Positions 7,269 through 13,200 of a stretch of DNA of 13,200 nucleotides are shown here, in pieces. The stretch spans positions 1-13,200 of the forward strand of contig JALTUB010000303.1 in the NCBI GenBank assembly GCA_027047745.1, in the 5' to 3' direction. Source of the DNA: Sulfurimonas sp. (GTDB lineage Bacteria; Campylobacterota; Campylobacteria; Campylobacterales; Sulfurimonadaceae). How positions within the stretch are numbered: position 1 is the first letter of the stretch; every line of letters begins with the position of its first letter. Under the pieces are notes generated by a model, which was given only the letters and a program-made list of their open reading frames with translations, was not told where the DNA came from and did no database searches. The position numbers and the translations under genes are program-made.

Positions 7269-7300
7269 AAGTAAGAGGGTACAAATAACTTTATAGTCAA
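7269..7300 (+). repeat. Left terminal inverted repeat of the MITE-like element
   Basis: It begins AAGTAAGAGGGTACAAATAA and matches the reverse complement of 7504-7535 at 31 of 32 positions; the only difference is T at 7292. Read on the minus strand it holds TTGACTATAAAG, so TATAAA (7295-7290) could act as an outward -10 box towards the CvfB gene 41 bases away. Confidence 0.9.
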
Positions 7301-7503
7301 TAAAAAGAGAAGTTATAAGATACAAGGCGAAAATCCGTAGGAGCTACTAGTAGCTTCAAGGGTTTTCAACGAAGTGGCTTGTGGCTTCTCTTTTTACCCG
7401 TAGGGCAACATAAAAAAAATTCATCTTCTGCGTTGAACTTAGGCTAACGATGCTAGGCATCGCCAACCAAAGTTCGCCTTAAACCTAAACCTTTTTTATG
7501 TTG

Positions 7504-7535
7504 TTGACTATGAAGTTATTTGTACCCTCTTACTT
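7504..7535 (-). repeat. Right terminal inverted repeat, overlapping the toxin gene
   Basis: This is the inverted copy of 7269-7300. Its outer 28 bases (7508-7535) lie within the toxin reading frame and supply the codons for SKRVQITS and the TAG stop codon. Confidence 0.9.
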
Positions 7536-7810
7536 GAATTTTCTCTATAAATTGTTAAAATTTCTGCTCTGTTGTTATCCAATCGATATATTATCGAAAA
7601 TCCTTGATACACTAGCTTTCTTGTATCTTTGTGTAAATCATCAGATGGTCTTCCTGATTTTGGAAAATTACTTAGTATCTCAACAATAAAAGTTTTCATT
7701 TTATCTAAGTATCTATCAGTTATCTCTTTACTTTTTGTTTGTGAATAGATATATTTCGCTTGCTTTATGAGATTATTTGTTGCTTTTCTTGAAAAAATAA
7801 TCTCAGTCAT
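7508..7810 (-). CDS. RelE/ParE-family type II toxin with element-derived C-terminus
   Basis: The 100-residue basic protein fits the RelE/ParE fold: two N-terminal helices (SRKATNNLIKQAKYIYSQTKSKE and the following helix to ILSNFP), then KSGRPSDDLHKDTRKLVYQGFSIIYRLDNNRAEILTIYREN, the usual run of beta strands. ParE members poison gyrase and RelE members cut mRNA on the ribosome; which applies cannot be decided here. Relatives usually end just after a YREN-like strand; here the last eight residues (SKRVQITS) and the stop codon are encoded by the terminal repeat of the MITE-like element. The core fold is complete, so the toxin may still work. It overlaps the antitoxin gene by 8 bp, the normal TA arrangement, with the antitoxin first. 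Confidence 0.87.
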   Translation of the reverse strand: MTEIIFSRKATNNLIKQAKYIYSQTKSKEITDRYLDKMKTFIVEILSNFPKSGRPSDDLHKDTRKLVYQGFSIIYRLDNNRAEILTIYRENSSKRVQITS

Positions 7811-8057
7811 GATAAGAATTTTTAGCTAAGTTAAAAGTCTCATCTATATTTATAAAATCACCTTTTTGAATTTCGGCAACAGCATTCTGCACCTCTTTTT
7901 TTAAAAAAGCGTGAGTTTTATTATATTCATCTAAAGACATTATAACAACTGTTTTGTCATTTTTTGTTGTAACTATAACTTCTTCATCATTATCACATAC
8001 ATCATCTATGACAGATTTTAGGTTGTTTCTTGCATTGGTATAGTTTAGAGCTTGCAT
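7803..8057 (-). CDS. Phd/YefM-family antitoxin
   Basis: The 84-residue acidic protein begins MQALNYTNARNNLKSVIDDV and continues EEVIVTTKNDKTVVIMSLDEYNK, the Phd/YefM DNA-binding domain (about 1-52) nearly to the letter. The C-terminal segment (about 53-84: KKEVQNAVAEIQKGDFINID...) is the variable, probably flexible part that wraps and neutralises the toxin. It overlaps the toxin start by 8 bp. An AAGG seven bases before the ATG is the ribosome site. An inverted repeat over the -10 box upstream suggests the usual autorepression by antitoxin or the TA complex. Confidence 0.93.
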   Translation of the reverse strand: MQALNYTNARNNLKSVIDDVCDNDEEVIVTTKNDKTVVIMSLDEYNKTHAFLKKEVQNAVAEIQKGDFINIDETFNLAKNSYHD

Positions 8058-8068
8058 TTTGAACCTTT

Positions 8069-8090
8069 ATGACAGATTACTGTCATTATA
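8069..8090 (-). promoter_or_regulatory. Toxin-antitoxin promoter with overlapping operator
   Basis: On the minus strand a perfect TATAAT (8090-8085) is followed immediately by the inverted repeat ATGACAG-N4-CTGTCAT (8069-8086). The repeat overlaps the -10 box and covers the expected transcription start, 11-17 bases before the antitoxin ATG. This is the standard placement for an operator bound by a Phd/YefM dimer. Confidence 0.6.
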
Positions 8091-8102
8091 GCTGATTGTT
8101 TC

Positions 8103-9356
8103 TTAGAGTAAATACTCTGTGCCTACCTTTTTACAATAAGAACTTAACATCGCTCTTTCAAAATCATTGTTAGTAGAGTATTGGTATCCAAAGGTTTTTG
8201 CCCACATCTGATGCTCTTCCATGCAGAGGTAGAAAAAGACTCTGTCTTCGCCTTGTTGCCACTCTTTAAAACTCTCATAAGCGTGTTTAAACATCTCAAC
8301 TTTTGTGCTATCTGGATATGATGTTTTGCCACTTGCGTCAGTGTGTTCTATTTGTGTTATTTTGGTTCTAAATTCACGGTTTCGTAACTGTTTTATGACT
8401 GGTTTTATAAAAGTTAGTGTTCCAAAACTTACAAGTGCAACTTCTGGTGCTTTAAACTCTTTTATAAGTCTCTCATAAACTTTTTTGTACTCATCTAAGT
8501 AGCCTTCATACTCAACTATTGGGTGAAAATGAAAACCTACTTTTACGCCTTTATCTGCTAAAGTTCTAGCTGCTTTTATGCGTTTATCTAAAGATGCCGT
8601 TAAGTGTTCCTCGTTGTCTATGATGGTTTGTGTGTTTAGACTCCAAGTGCAGAGTATGTTTTTTGGTACATCATTTTCTAGTAGATATTTTATGTTGTCT
8701 GATTTTGTTTTAAACTCTAAAAGTACATTTGGATTGTTTTTTGCAAAGAGAAAAAGTGCGTCTAAAATACCTTCACGGTTTCCAAACATAAGTGAGTCGG
8801 AAGCTTGACCTGTACCTATATGATAAGTTTTGTTTTTGTCTAAGTTTAGGTTTAGTAATTTATCTGCAAAACCACTATCAAAAGTTATGGTGTTTTGGTT
8901 ATAAAAACTTTGGATAGAGCAGTAAGAACAGTCAAATCCACATGACTCAACTGCATCAAGAGTCATGAGGTTACAACATCTTGTTTTTTCACTAGCAACT
9001 GGGCATAAACCAAGTCCAAAGCCATCTTTTGACTCTGTTTTAAAAGTGAATTTTTGCTCTTTTGGGATATTTTTTAGTGTGAAGTTTTCATAAGAGTTTG
9101 GTCGATTTCGTATCTCTTCATAAGTTTTTCTTAGCCTTGAAAAAACAACTTTTTTTTGAGGATGCTGGGGAAATATCTCATGAAGATTTTTCTCTCCCCA
9201 CATCTCCAAGTCTCGTGCCATATCTATAATCTGCTTTATCTCTTGATGAGAAAACCTTAGTTCTAAAGATTTTTTTCTTATGAAAGTTTGTTCATCTAAT
9301 GGTAAATGAGTGAAAAAACTGTTTTGTATCGCTTTGTTAAATTTTTCTATCATCAT
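8103..9356 (-). CDS. Radical SAM protein, spore photoproduct lyase (SPL)-like family
   Basis: From the chosen ATG the product has 417 residues. A helical N-terminal domain (about 1-85) precedes a radical SAM core with 4Fe-4S ligands Cys139, Cys143 and Cys146 (SCGFDCSYCSIQSFY). Conserved segments resemble SPL: WSLNT, TASLDKRIKAARTLADKGVKVGFHFHPI (about 255-280) and FYLCMEEHQMW near the end. SPL repairs the UV-induced spore photoproduct in Bacillus and Clostridium, but this host is not a spore former. The region equivalent to the SPL hydrogen-donor cysteine reads GTGQASDS (about 181-188), with no Cys. Additional cysteines at 118, 127 and 128 precede the cluster. The true reaction is unknown. 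ATG 9356 is preferred over GTG 9362 because AAGG sits five bases before 9356. Confidence 0.83.
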   Translation of the reverse strand: MMIEKFNKAIQNSFFTHLPLDEQTFIRKKSLELRFSHQEIKQIIDMARDLEMWGEKNLHEIFPQHPQKKVVFSRLRKTYEEIRNRPNSYENFTLKNIPKEQKFTFKTESKDGFGLGLCPVASEKTRCCNLMTLDAVESCGFDCSYCSIQSFYNQNTITFDSGFADKLLNLNLDKNKTYHIGTGQASDSLMFGNREGILDALFLFAKNNPNVLLEFKTKSDNIKYLLENDVPKNILCTWSLNTQTIIDNEEHLTASLDKRIKAARTLADKGVKVGFHFHPIVEYEGYLDEYKKVYERLIKEFKAPEVALVSFGTLTFIKPVIKQLRNREFRTKITQIEHTDASGKTSYPDSTKVEMFKHAYESFKEWQQGEDRVFFYLCMEEHQMWAKTFGYQYSTNNDFERAMLSSYCKKVGTEYLL

Positions 9357-9477
9357 TTGCACCTTGTTACTTTTCTTGAATTTTAACTAAAAGAACTTAA
9401 ATGCTATTCTTATTAATAGTATTTTAACATTCATTTAAGTAATATTTCTTATCAAATAATATGATATAGGATACCTG
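9357..9477. promoter_or_regulatory. Divergent intergenic region (SPL-like / SQR-like genes)
   Basis: This AT-rich spacer must hold the promoters of both flanking genes. On the plus strand TATGAT (9460-9465) is a weak -10 candidate, but its start site would fall too close to the AGGA (9469-9472) that serves the ATG at 9478, so another promoter is likely. A short imperfect repeat CTATT-N6-AATAG lies around 9403-9418. I see no convincing operator or RNA gene. Confidence 0.35.
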
Positions 9478-10659
9478 ATGAAAAAAGTAGTTATTTTAGG
9501 TGGTGGTTTTGCAGGTGTAGATGCAGCTATCCATCTTCAAAAGATGAAATATGATGTAACTTTAATAAGTGATAGAGAGTATTTTTATATATATCCAACA
9601 TCAATCTGGGTTCCAACACATGAGAGTGAATTTAGCGATGTTTGTCTTGACTTAAAAGAGTTACAAAAGGCACATGGTTTTAATCTTATTATCGATAGTG
9701 TATCTAAGATAAGTGCTAAAGAAAACAGTATTACTTTAGAGAGTGGTAGTGTGATAAATGATTATGATTACCTCATTGTAGCTATGGGTGCATCTAAAAT
9801 GAAACTTAAGGGCGTTGAGCATACACTTTCCATCTGTGGTGCTCCTGAGCAATCTTTAGCGATTAGAGATAAGTTAGATGAACTTGTAGCAAAAGGAAGT
9901 GGAAAAATCGCTATGGGTTTTGGTGGAAATCCTAAAGATACTTCGGCAGTTCGTGGTGGACCTGGTTTTGAACTTCTTTTTAATGTTCACAATATGCTTA
10001 AAAAGAAAGGTATAAGAGATAATTTTGAACTTACATTTTTCGCTCCAATGCCAGAACCTGGTAAGAGGATGGGATCACAAGCACTTAAGATGATGGATGT
10101 TATGTTTAACAAACTAGGTATCAAAAAGCATTTTGGTAAAAAGATAACAGGTTTTAGCGAAAAAGGTACTAACTTTGAAGATGGCTCTACACTAGAGGCT
10201 GATTTTACTATGTTTATACCTGCTGGAAATGGGCATAAAGTTATACAAGAGTCAGATTTGCCAACAAATGAAGCTGGATTTGTTAAAACAAATAACCACT
10301 CATGTGTTGAGAATGAAGATGGAACACTTACAAACATATACGCGATTGGTGACATAGCTGCTTTAGAAGGGTATGACTGGAGAGCAAAGCAGGGGCATAT
10401 CGCAGAAGTTATGGCTAAAAATGTTGCTCATAATATTAAAGAGAGAGAGAATGGTCGTCGAAAATTTAAAGGTTATCATGAGCATTTGAATATTCTTTGT
10501 GTTATGGATAGTGGCAATGGTGCTGCCTTTGTTTATAGAGATGAGAAGCGTGCTTTTATGTTTCCTCTTCCTGTTGTTGGGCATCTGCTTAAAAAGAGTT
10601 GGGGTAAATATTGTCGTTACTCTAAGTTAGGCAAAATTCCTCGCATACCAGGGATGTAA
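9478..10659 (+). CDS. Sulfide:quinone oxidoreductase-like FAD-dependent oxidoreductase
   Basis: The 393-residue flavoprotein starts with the FAD-binding Rossmann motif GGGFAG (8-13) and has the second FAD motif NIYAIGDIAALEG (286-298). DYDYLIVAMGA (96-105) and the C-terminal amphipathic segment (LLKKSWGKYCRYSKLGKIPRI) match the SQR/NDH-2 superfamily, whose members sit on the inner membrane and pass electrons to quinone. Cys120 (SICGAPEQ) and Cys341 (LCVMDSGNGAAFV) align with the outer SQR cysteines, but the middle cysteine is absent: the segment reads TSAVRGGPGFE (155-165). It may be a divergent SQR or oxidise another sulfur species. AGGA six bases before the ATG fixes the start. It stands alone, convergent with the CNNM gene only 4 bp away. 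Confidence 0.85.
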   Translation: MKKVVILGGGFAGVDAAIHLQKMKYDVTLISDREYFYIYPTSIWVPTHESEFSDVCLDLKELQKAHGFNLIIDSVSKISAKENSITLESGSVINDYDYLIVAMGASKMKLKGVEHTLSICGAPEQSLAIRDKLDELVAKGSGKIAMGFGGNPKDTSAVRGGPGFELLFNVHNMLKKKGIRDNFELTFFAPMPEPGKRMGSQALKMMDVMFNKLGIKKHFGKKITGFSEKGTNFEDGSTLEADFTMFIPAGNGHKVIQESDLPTNEAGFVKTNNHSCVENEDGTLTNIYAIGDIAALEGYDWRAKQGHIAEVMAKNVAHNIKERENGRRKFKGYHEHLNILCVMDSGNGAAFVYRDEKRAFMFPLPVVGHLLKKSWGKYCRYSKLGKIPRIPGM

Positions 10660-10663
10660 GGTA

Positions 10664-11719
10664 TCACGCCTCTTTAGAGGTGTTACTTTTCTCTTTGCGT
10701 TTTTGTTTCATTTTAAGTTTTGCGAGTTCACGCATATCTTCTGTTGTATCACTCTCATCCATAATCTCAACGCCAAGTATAGTTTCAACACAATCTTCTA
10801 AGGTGATAATTCCATCAGTTTGATCATAGTTGTCAGTTACTAAGAACATATGCTCTTTTTTTGATATAAAAAGGTCAAGTGCCTTACTTACGGGTATATT
10901 TTCGTTAATAGAAAACATCTCTTTTTTTATACTTCTTAGTGTGACACTGTTATCTTCACGGTCTTGTTTAAATATCTTTTTAGTTAATACAATCCCAGTA
11001 ATGTTTTCTATGCTATCATTAAAAACAGGAATCCTAGAAAATTTAAAAATAGCTGGTTGCGTTTTAATCACTTCATCTATGGTTAAACTCTCATCAAGTG
11101 CAAAAATAACACTTCTTGGAGTTAAGATTTCTGATACTTTTATATTGTCAAGATTTAGAATATTTTCAATAACATCAGACTCTTGTTCATCTATAACCCC
11201 ATCATCTTCACTTTGAAGCATACTCTCTAAAAGTTCCTCTTTTGTAAGTGAATTTAGATCACCTTTTCCTTTAGAAATCTTGTTTGTTACAGCTAGTGTT
11301 GTTAGGATTATAGGATAAGTCATCCATATAAAAACTCTAATGATATATGCTGAGATAGGTGCTAAAGCTTTCCAATATATAGCTCCTATTGTTTTTGGAA
11401 TGATTTCTGAGATAAATAAAATAGCAAAAGTAAGAACGATAGAAACATAAACTACAGCGTCATTTCCAAAAATGATAGAAGCTTGAGCTCCAACTGCTGC
11501 TGCACCTAAAGTATTTGCTATTGTATTTAGTATCAGGATACTTGCTATTGATTTATTTATATTTTCTTTATGTTGACGAAGTAATGCCCCTACGCTTGGA
11601 CTCTCTTTTTCTAAAACAGCGACATACGACATGTTTAAAGATAAAAGAACAGACTCTAAAACAGAGCATATAAACGATACTCCAACGGAGAGTACAAAAA
11701 ATATTATTAGTAGTGTCAA
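10664..11719 (-). CDS. CNNM/DUF21 transmembrane protein with paired CBS domains (CorC/hemolysin-like)
   Basis: The 351-residue protein has an N-terminal CNNM (DUF21) domain (about 1-150) with about four helices, including SFICSVLESVLLSLN, the NTIANTLGAAAVG stretch and SEIIPKTIGA (104-113). An acidic linker and two CBS domains follow (about 195-252, ILTPRSVIFALDE...; about 268-320, ending DGIITLEDCVETILGVEI). A charged tail replaces the CorC_HlyC domain found in longer relatives. Family members transport Mg2+ or other divalent cations, with CBS domains sensing nucleotide or Mg2+. The start is TTG at 11719-11717: an in-frame TAA lies two codons upstream and the next ATG (residue 30) would cut off the first helix. 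It follows mgtE by 14 bp, so the two are probably one magnesium operon. Confidence 0.9.
   Translation of the reverse strand: MTLLIIFFVLSVGVSFICSVLESVLLSLNMSYVAVLEKESPSVGALLRQHKENINKSIASILILNTIANTLGAAAVGAQASIIFGNDAVVYVSIVLTFAILFISEIIPKTIGAIYWKALAPISAYIIRVFIWMTYPIILTTLAVTNKISKGKGDLNSLTKEELLESMLQSEDDGVIDEQESDVIENILNLDNIKVSEILTPRSVIFALDESLTIDEVIKTQPAIFKFSRIPVFNDSIENITGIVLTKKIFKQDREDNSVTLRSIKKEMFSINENIPVSKALDLFISKKEHMFLVTDNYDQTDGIITLEDCVETILGVEIMDESDTTEDMRELAKLKMKQKRKEKSNTSKEA
10666..10690. terminator. Terminator between convergent genes
   Basis: ACGCCTC-TTTA-GAGGTGT (10666-10683) forms a seven-pair hairpin with one G-U pair, followed on the plus strand by TACTTTT. It sits seven bases after the SQR-like stop codon and within the last codons of the convergent CNNM gene, so it would mainly end the plus-strand transcript. 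Confidence 0.5.
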
Positions 11720-11733
11720 AGTTTACAAATTCC

Positions 11734-13062
11734 TTATAAAAGTATATATTTTGCTAAGCCTAAAAAGCTAAAAAATCCTACAACATCAGTTACAGTTGTT
11801 AAGATAACAGTACTTCCTATGGCTGGGTCTATATCCATTTTTTTCAAAAACAGAGGGATAATTGCTCCAAAAAAACCTGCCACAAAAAGGTTAATAACCA
11901 TACTTAAAGCAATAACCACACCAAGCATGTCTTGTTTAAACCAGATAGCTGCTATGATACCGATTATTATGGCAAAGAGTAGTCCATTTCCTAAAGAGAT
12001 AAGAACCTCTTTTTTGATAATCCTCATGGCATCACCTGTAGAAATATCACCAAGAGCAAGTTGGCGAACAACAACGGTAAGGCTTTGAGTCCCTGCATTT
12101 CCACCCATTGAAGCAACTATGGGCATAAGAACTGCAAGAGCAACCATACTTTGAAGTGTATCTTGAAAAAGATCTATAACCAAAGAAGCGGCTATGGCAG
12201 TAAAAAGATTTAGCCCTAACCAAGTAGCTCTTTTTTTACCTGCGTTTATGATTTCATCATCATCTTCAGCTTCATCATCAACACCAGCTAGATTATACAT
12301 CTGCTCTGTTGCATGTTCATTGATAATATCATAAATATCATCTGAGGTGATACGACCAAGTAGAACATCATAGGCATTTGTAACTGCAAGTACAGATAAA
12401 TCATACTCTTCAAAAGTGTGAACAACATCTTTTATATCATTTGTATCTGTTGTTTTGATTGGGTCAAATTTATCTTCACTCTCATTGATGTTATCAATAA
12501 CAGTTTTAGTAAAATCAAAAATAAGTAAATCATCTAAACCAACAGCATAATGAAGTTTATTGGTATCGTCAATTATAAAAAGATTTTGAACATTTTCTAC
12601 TTCATTCTCTTTTCTAAGTTTTGCAAATCTTTTTATGACATCTTGGACAATCTCATACTCATAAGCTGTAAAAAGTTCAAGTTGCATATATGAACCGGCT
12701 TGGTCTTCATTATACTTTTGTAGTTTGGTTATCTCTTCTTGGTCATCTTCATGCAGATTTTCAAAAACTTCTGATGCAATAGTCTCATTTACATCTTCAA
12801 GCTCTTGCATAAACTCAAGTTGGTCATCAGATTCTAGTTCTGTAACAGCATGAGAGAGTTCATCAACACTAAGATTTTCAACTACATCATCAAAATATCT
12901 ATCAGGAAGAGCAAGTGCCACATCTCCTACAAGGTTCTTGGGTACGAGTTTAATGGCATCAGAAAAAGCTTCATCATCAAGATTTTTTAAAATCTTAGCT
13001 ATGTCCGATGGATGCATTTCACTTATTTCATGAGCATCAATGTATTCTTGTAGTTGGTTCAT
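11734..13062 (-). CDS. mgtE: Magnesium transporter MgtE
   Basis: The 442-residue protein shows the full MgtE order. The acidic superhelical N domain (about 14-125, starting MHPSDIAKILKNL) is followed by two CBS domains (about 130-250, ending GRITSDDIYDIINEHATEQM), the plug helix and acidic linker (DDEAEDDDEI), and five membrane helices (about 280-442). Pore-region signatures are PIVASMGGNAGTQS (314-327) and the last-helix TDVVGFFSFLG with Asp426, which corresponds to the Mg2+-binding aspartate of the Thermus pore. It imports Mg2+ through a channel gated by cytoplasmic Mg2+ bound to the N and CBS domains. It precedes the CNNM/CBS gene by 14 bp and follows an unrecognised gene fragment by 21 bp. 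No Shine-Dalgarno is evident before the ATG, but a TATAAT ends seven bases before it. Confidence 0.96.
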   Translation of the reverse strand: MNQLQEYIDAHEISEMHPSDIAKILKNLDDEAFSDAIKLVPKNLVGDVALALPDRYFDDVVENLSVDELSHAVTELESDDQLEFMQELEDVNETIASEVFENLHEDDQEEITKLQKYNEDQAGSYMQLELFTAYEYEIVQDVIKRFAKLRKENEVENVQNLFIIDDTNKLHYAVGLDDLLIFDFTKTVIDNINESEDKFDPIKTTDTNDIKDVVHTFEEYDLSVLAVTNAYDVLLGRITSDDIYDIINEHATEQMYNLAGVDDEAEDDDEIINAGKKRATWLGLNLFTAIAASLVIDLFQDTLQSMVALAVLMPIVASMGGNAGTQSLTVVVRQLALGDISTGDAMRIIKKEVLISLGNGLLFAIIIGIIAAIWFKQDMLGVVIALSMVINLFVAGFFGAIIPLFLKKMDIDPAIGSTVILTTVTDVVGFFSFLGLAKYILL

Positions 13063-13069
13063 GTATGCA

Positions 13070-13075
13070 ATTATA
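13070..13075 (-). promoter_or_regulatory. TATAAT box directly upstream of mgtE
   Basis: On the minus strand a perfect TATAAT is separated from the mgtE ATG by seven bases (TGCATAC). Initiation at the usual distance would give a leaderless mRNA, which agrees with the absence of a ribosome binding site. Read-through from the upstream gene is the alternative. Confidence 0.4.
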
Positions 13076-13083
13076 GCAGATTG

Positions 13084-13200
13084 TTATTTATCATACTTTG
13101 TTAAATTGTTATGCTTGATTACGGAAGATATTATTTTTGTATATTTATCACCAAGTTCGGAGTATTTATCTAGTTTTTTAACCAGTTTATTTACATCATT
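13084..13200 (-). CDS. C-terminal fragment of an unrecognised protein (partial)
   Basis: A frame entering from the right edge stays open for 38 codons and ends with TAA at 13086-13084. It reads NDVNKLVKKLDKYSELGDKY, then TKIISSVIKHNNLTKYDK, a lysine-rich, probably helical tail. Codon use looks like that of the neighbours and the stop lies 21 bp before mgtE on the same strand, so a real gene in the same transcript is likely. The fragment is too short to name a family. Confidence 0.5.
   Translation of the reverse strand, partial: NDVNKLVKKLDKYSELGDKYTKIISSVIKHNNLTKYDK

Larger units (their letters stand above)
7269..7535. mobile_element. MITE-like element, 267 bp, with nested hairpins
   Basis: The element is bounded by 32-bp terminal inverted repeats (7269-7300 and 7504-7535) with one mismatch. 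The interior is exactly filled by three further inverted repeats: hairpin 1 (7301-7396, 12-bp TAAAAAGAGAAG outer arms and a 14-bp palindrome AGCTACTAGTAGCT at its tip), a mini-hairpin CCC-GTA-GGG (7397-7405) and hairpin 2 (7406-7503, 12-bp CAACATAAAAAA outer arms and CGATGC-TAG-GCATCG at its tip). It encodes no evident protein. Size, repeats and lack of a transposase indicate a non-autonomous element. If the true ends are AGAGGGTAC, it is flanked by a TA dinucleotide on both sides, as in IS630/Tc1-type insertions; the inverted AAGTA/TACTT flanks make this uncertain. Confidence 0.75.

Noticed and set aside
7301..7503. Interior of the 267-bp element considered as a riboswitch, CRISPR or tRNA-like gene
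   Set aside because: No regularly spaced direct repeats, no tRNA consensus arms and no match to a riboswitch core that I recognise; the terminal repeats make a mobile element the better reading.
8105..8118. AGAGTAAATACTCT inverted repeat at the end of the SPL-like gene
   Set aside because: Short, AT-rich and not followed by a U-tract on the minus strand, so not a convincing terminator; it is mostly coding sequence.
9987..10355. Minus-strand open frame of 122 codons inside the SQR-like gene
   Set aside because: Antisense to a clear FAD protein, low-complexity Ser/Leu-rich product and no start signals.
10830..11216. Plus-strand open frame of 128 codons opposite the CNNM gene
   Set aside because: Entirely antisense to the CBS-domain coding region; composition explained by the complement of that gene.

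Overview
The window looks like a chromosomal segment of a low-GC, Gram-negative member of the Campylobacterota, most likely a Sulfurimonas- or Sulfurovum-like sulfur oxidiser. This rests on AT-rich codon use, closely packed genes, the style of the protein families (a sulfide:quinone-oxidoreductase-like flavoprotein, MgtE plus CNNM, a Lap-type periplasmic protease beside a TolC-type gene) and TATAAT-type -10 boxes without clear -35 boxes. The assignment is inference from family resemblance; there is no rRNA or other marker gene in the window.

Layout, left to right. (1) 1-2894, minus strand: a B12-binding radical SAM protein (DUF4080 type), then after 17 bp a LapG-like periplasmic cysteine protease, then a TolC-family outer-membrane protein that runs off the left edge. 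The last two suggest a type I secretion / adhesin-release locus continuing leftwards. (2) 2895-3115: a divergent promoter region with a palindrome, a terminator-like hairpin in the radical SAM leader and a stray perfect Shine-Dalgarno. (3) 3116-4213, plus: an MFS transporter. (4) 4221-4320: two inverted REP-like palindromes between convergent genes. (5) 4334-7249, minus: a tightly overlapping operon of a CvfB-like S1/RNA-binding regulator, a glutamate/dicarboxylate:cation symporter and an EamA transporter. (6) 7269-7535: a 267-bp MITE-like element with 32-bp terminal inverted repeats whose interior folds completely into two long hairpins and a mini-hairpin; its right repeat encodes the C-terminus and stop codon of the adjacent toxin. 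(7) 7508-8057, minus: a RelE/ParE-Phd/YefM toxin-antitoxin pair with an operator placed over its promoter. (8) 8103-9356, minus: a spore-photoproduct-lyase-like radical SAM protein. (9) 9478-10659, plus: an SQR-like FAD oxidoreductase lacking one of the usual redox cysteines. (10) 10664-13062, minus: MgtE and CNNM/CBS divalent-cation transporters, preceded by the tail of an unrecognised gene at the right edge.

No phage genes, CRISPR array, rRNA, tRNA or transposase gene were found. Most of the window is ordinary chromosomal housekeeping and transport. The most unusual parts are the nested-hairpin mobile element that rewrites the toxin's end, and three enzymes (LapG-like, SPL-like, SQR-like) that keep the family fold but appear to lack one expected catalytic residue each.
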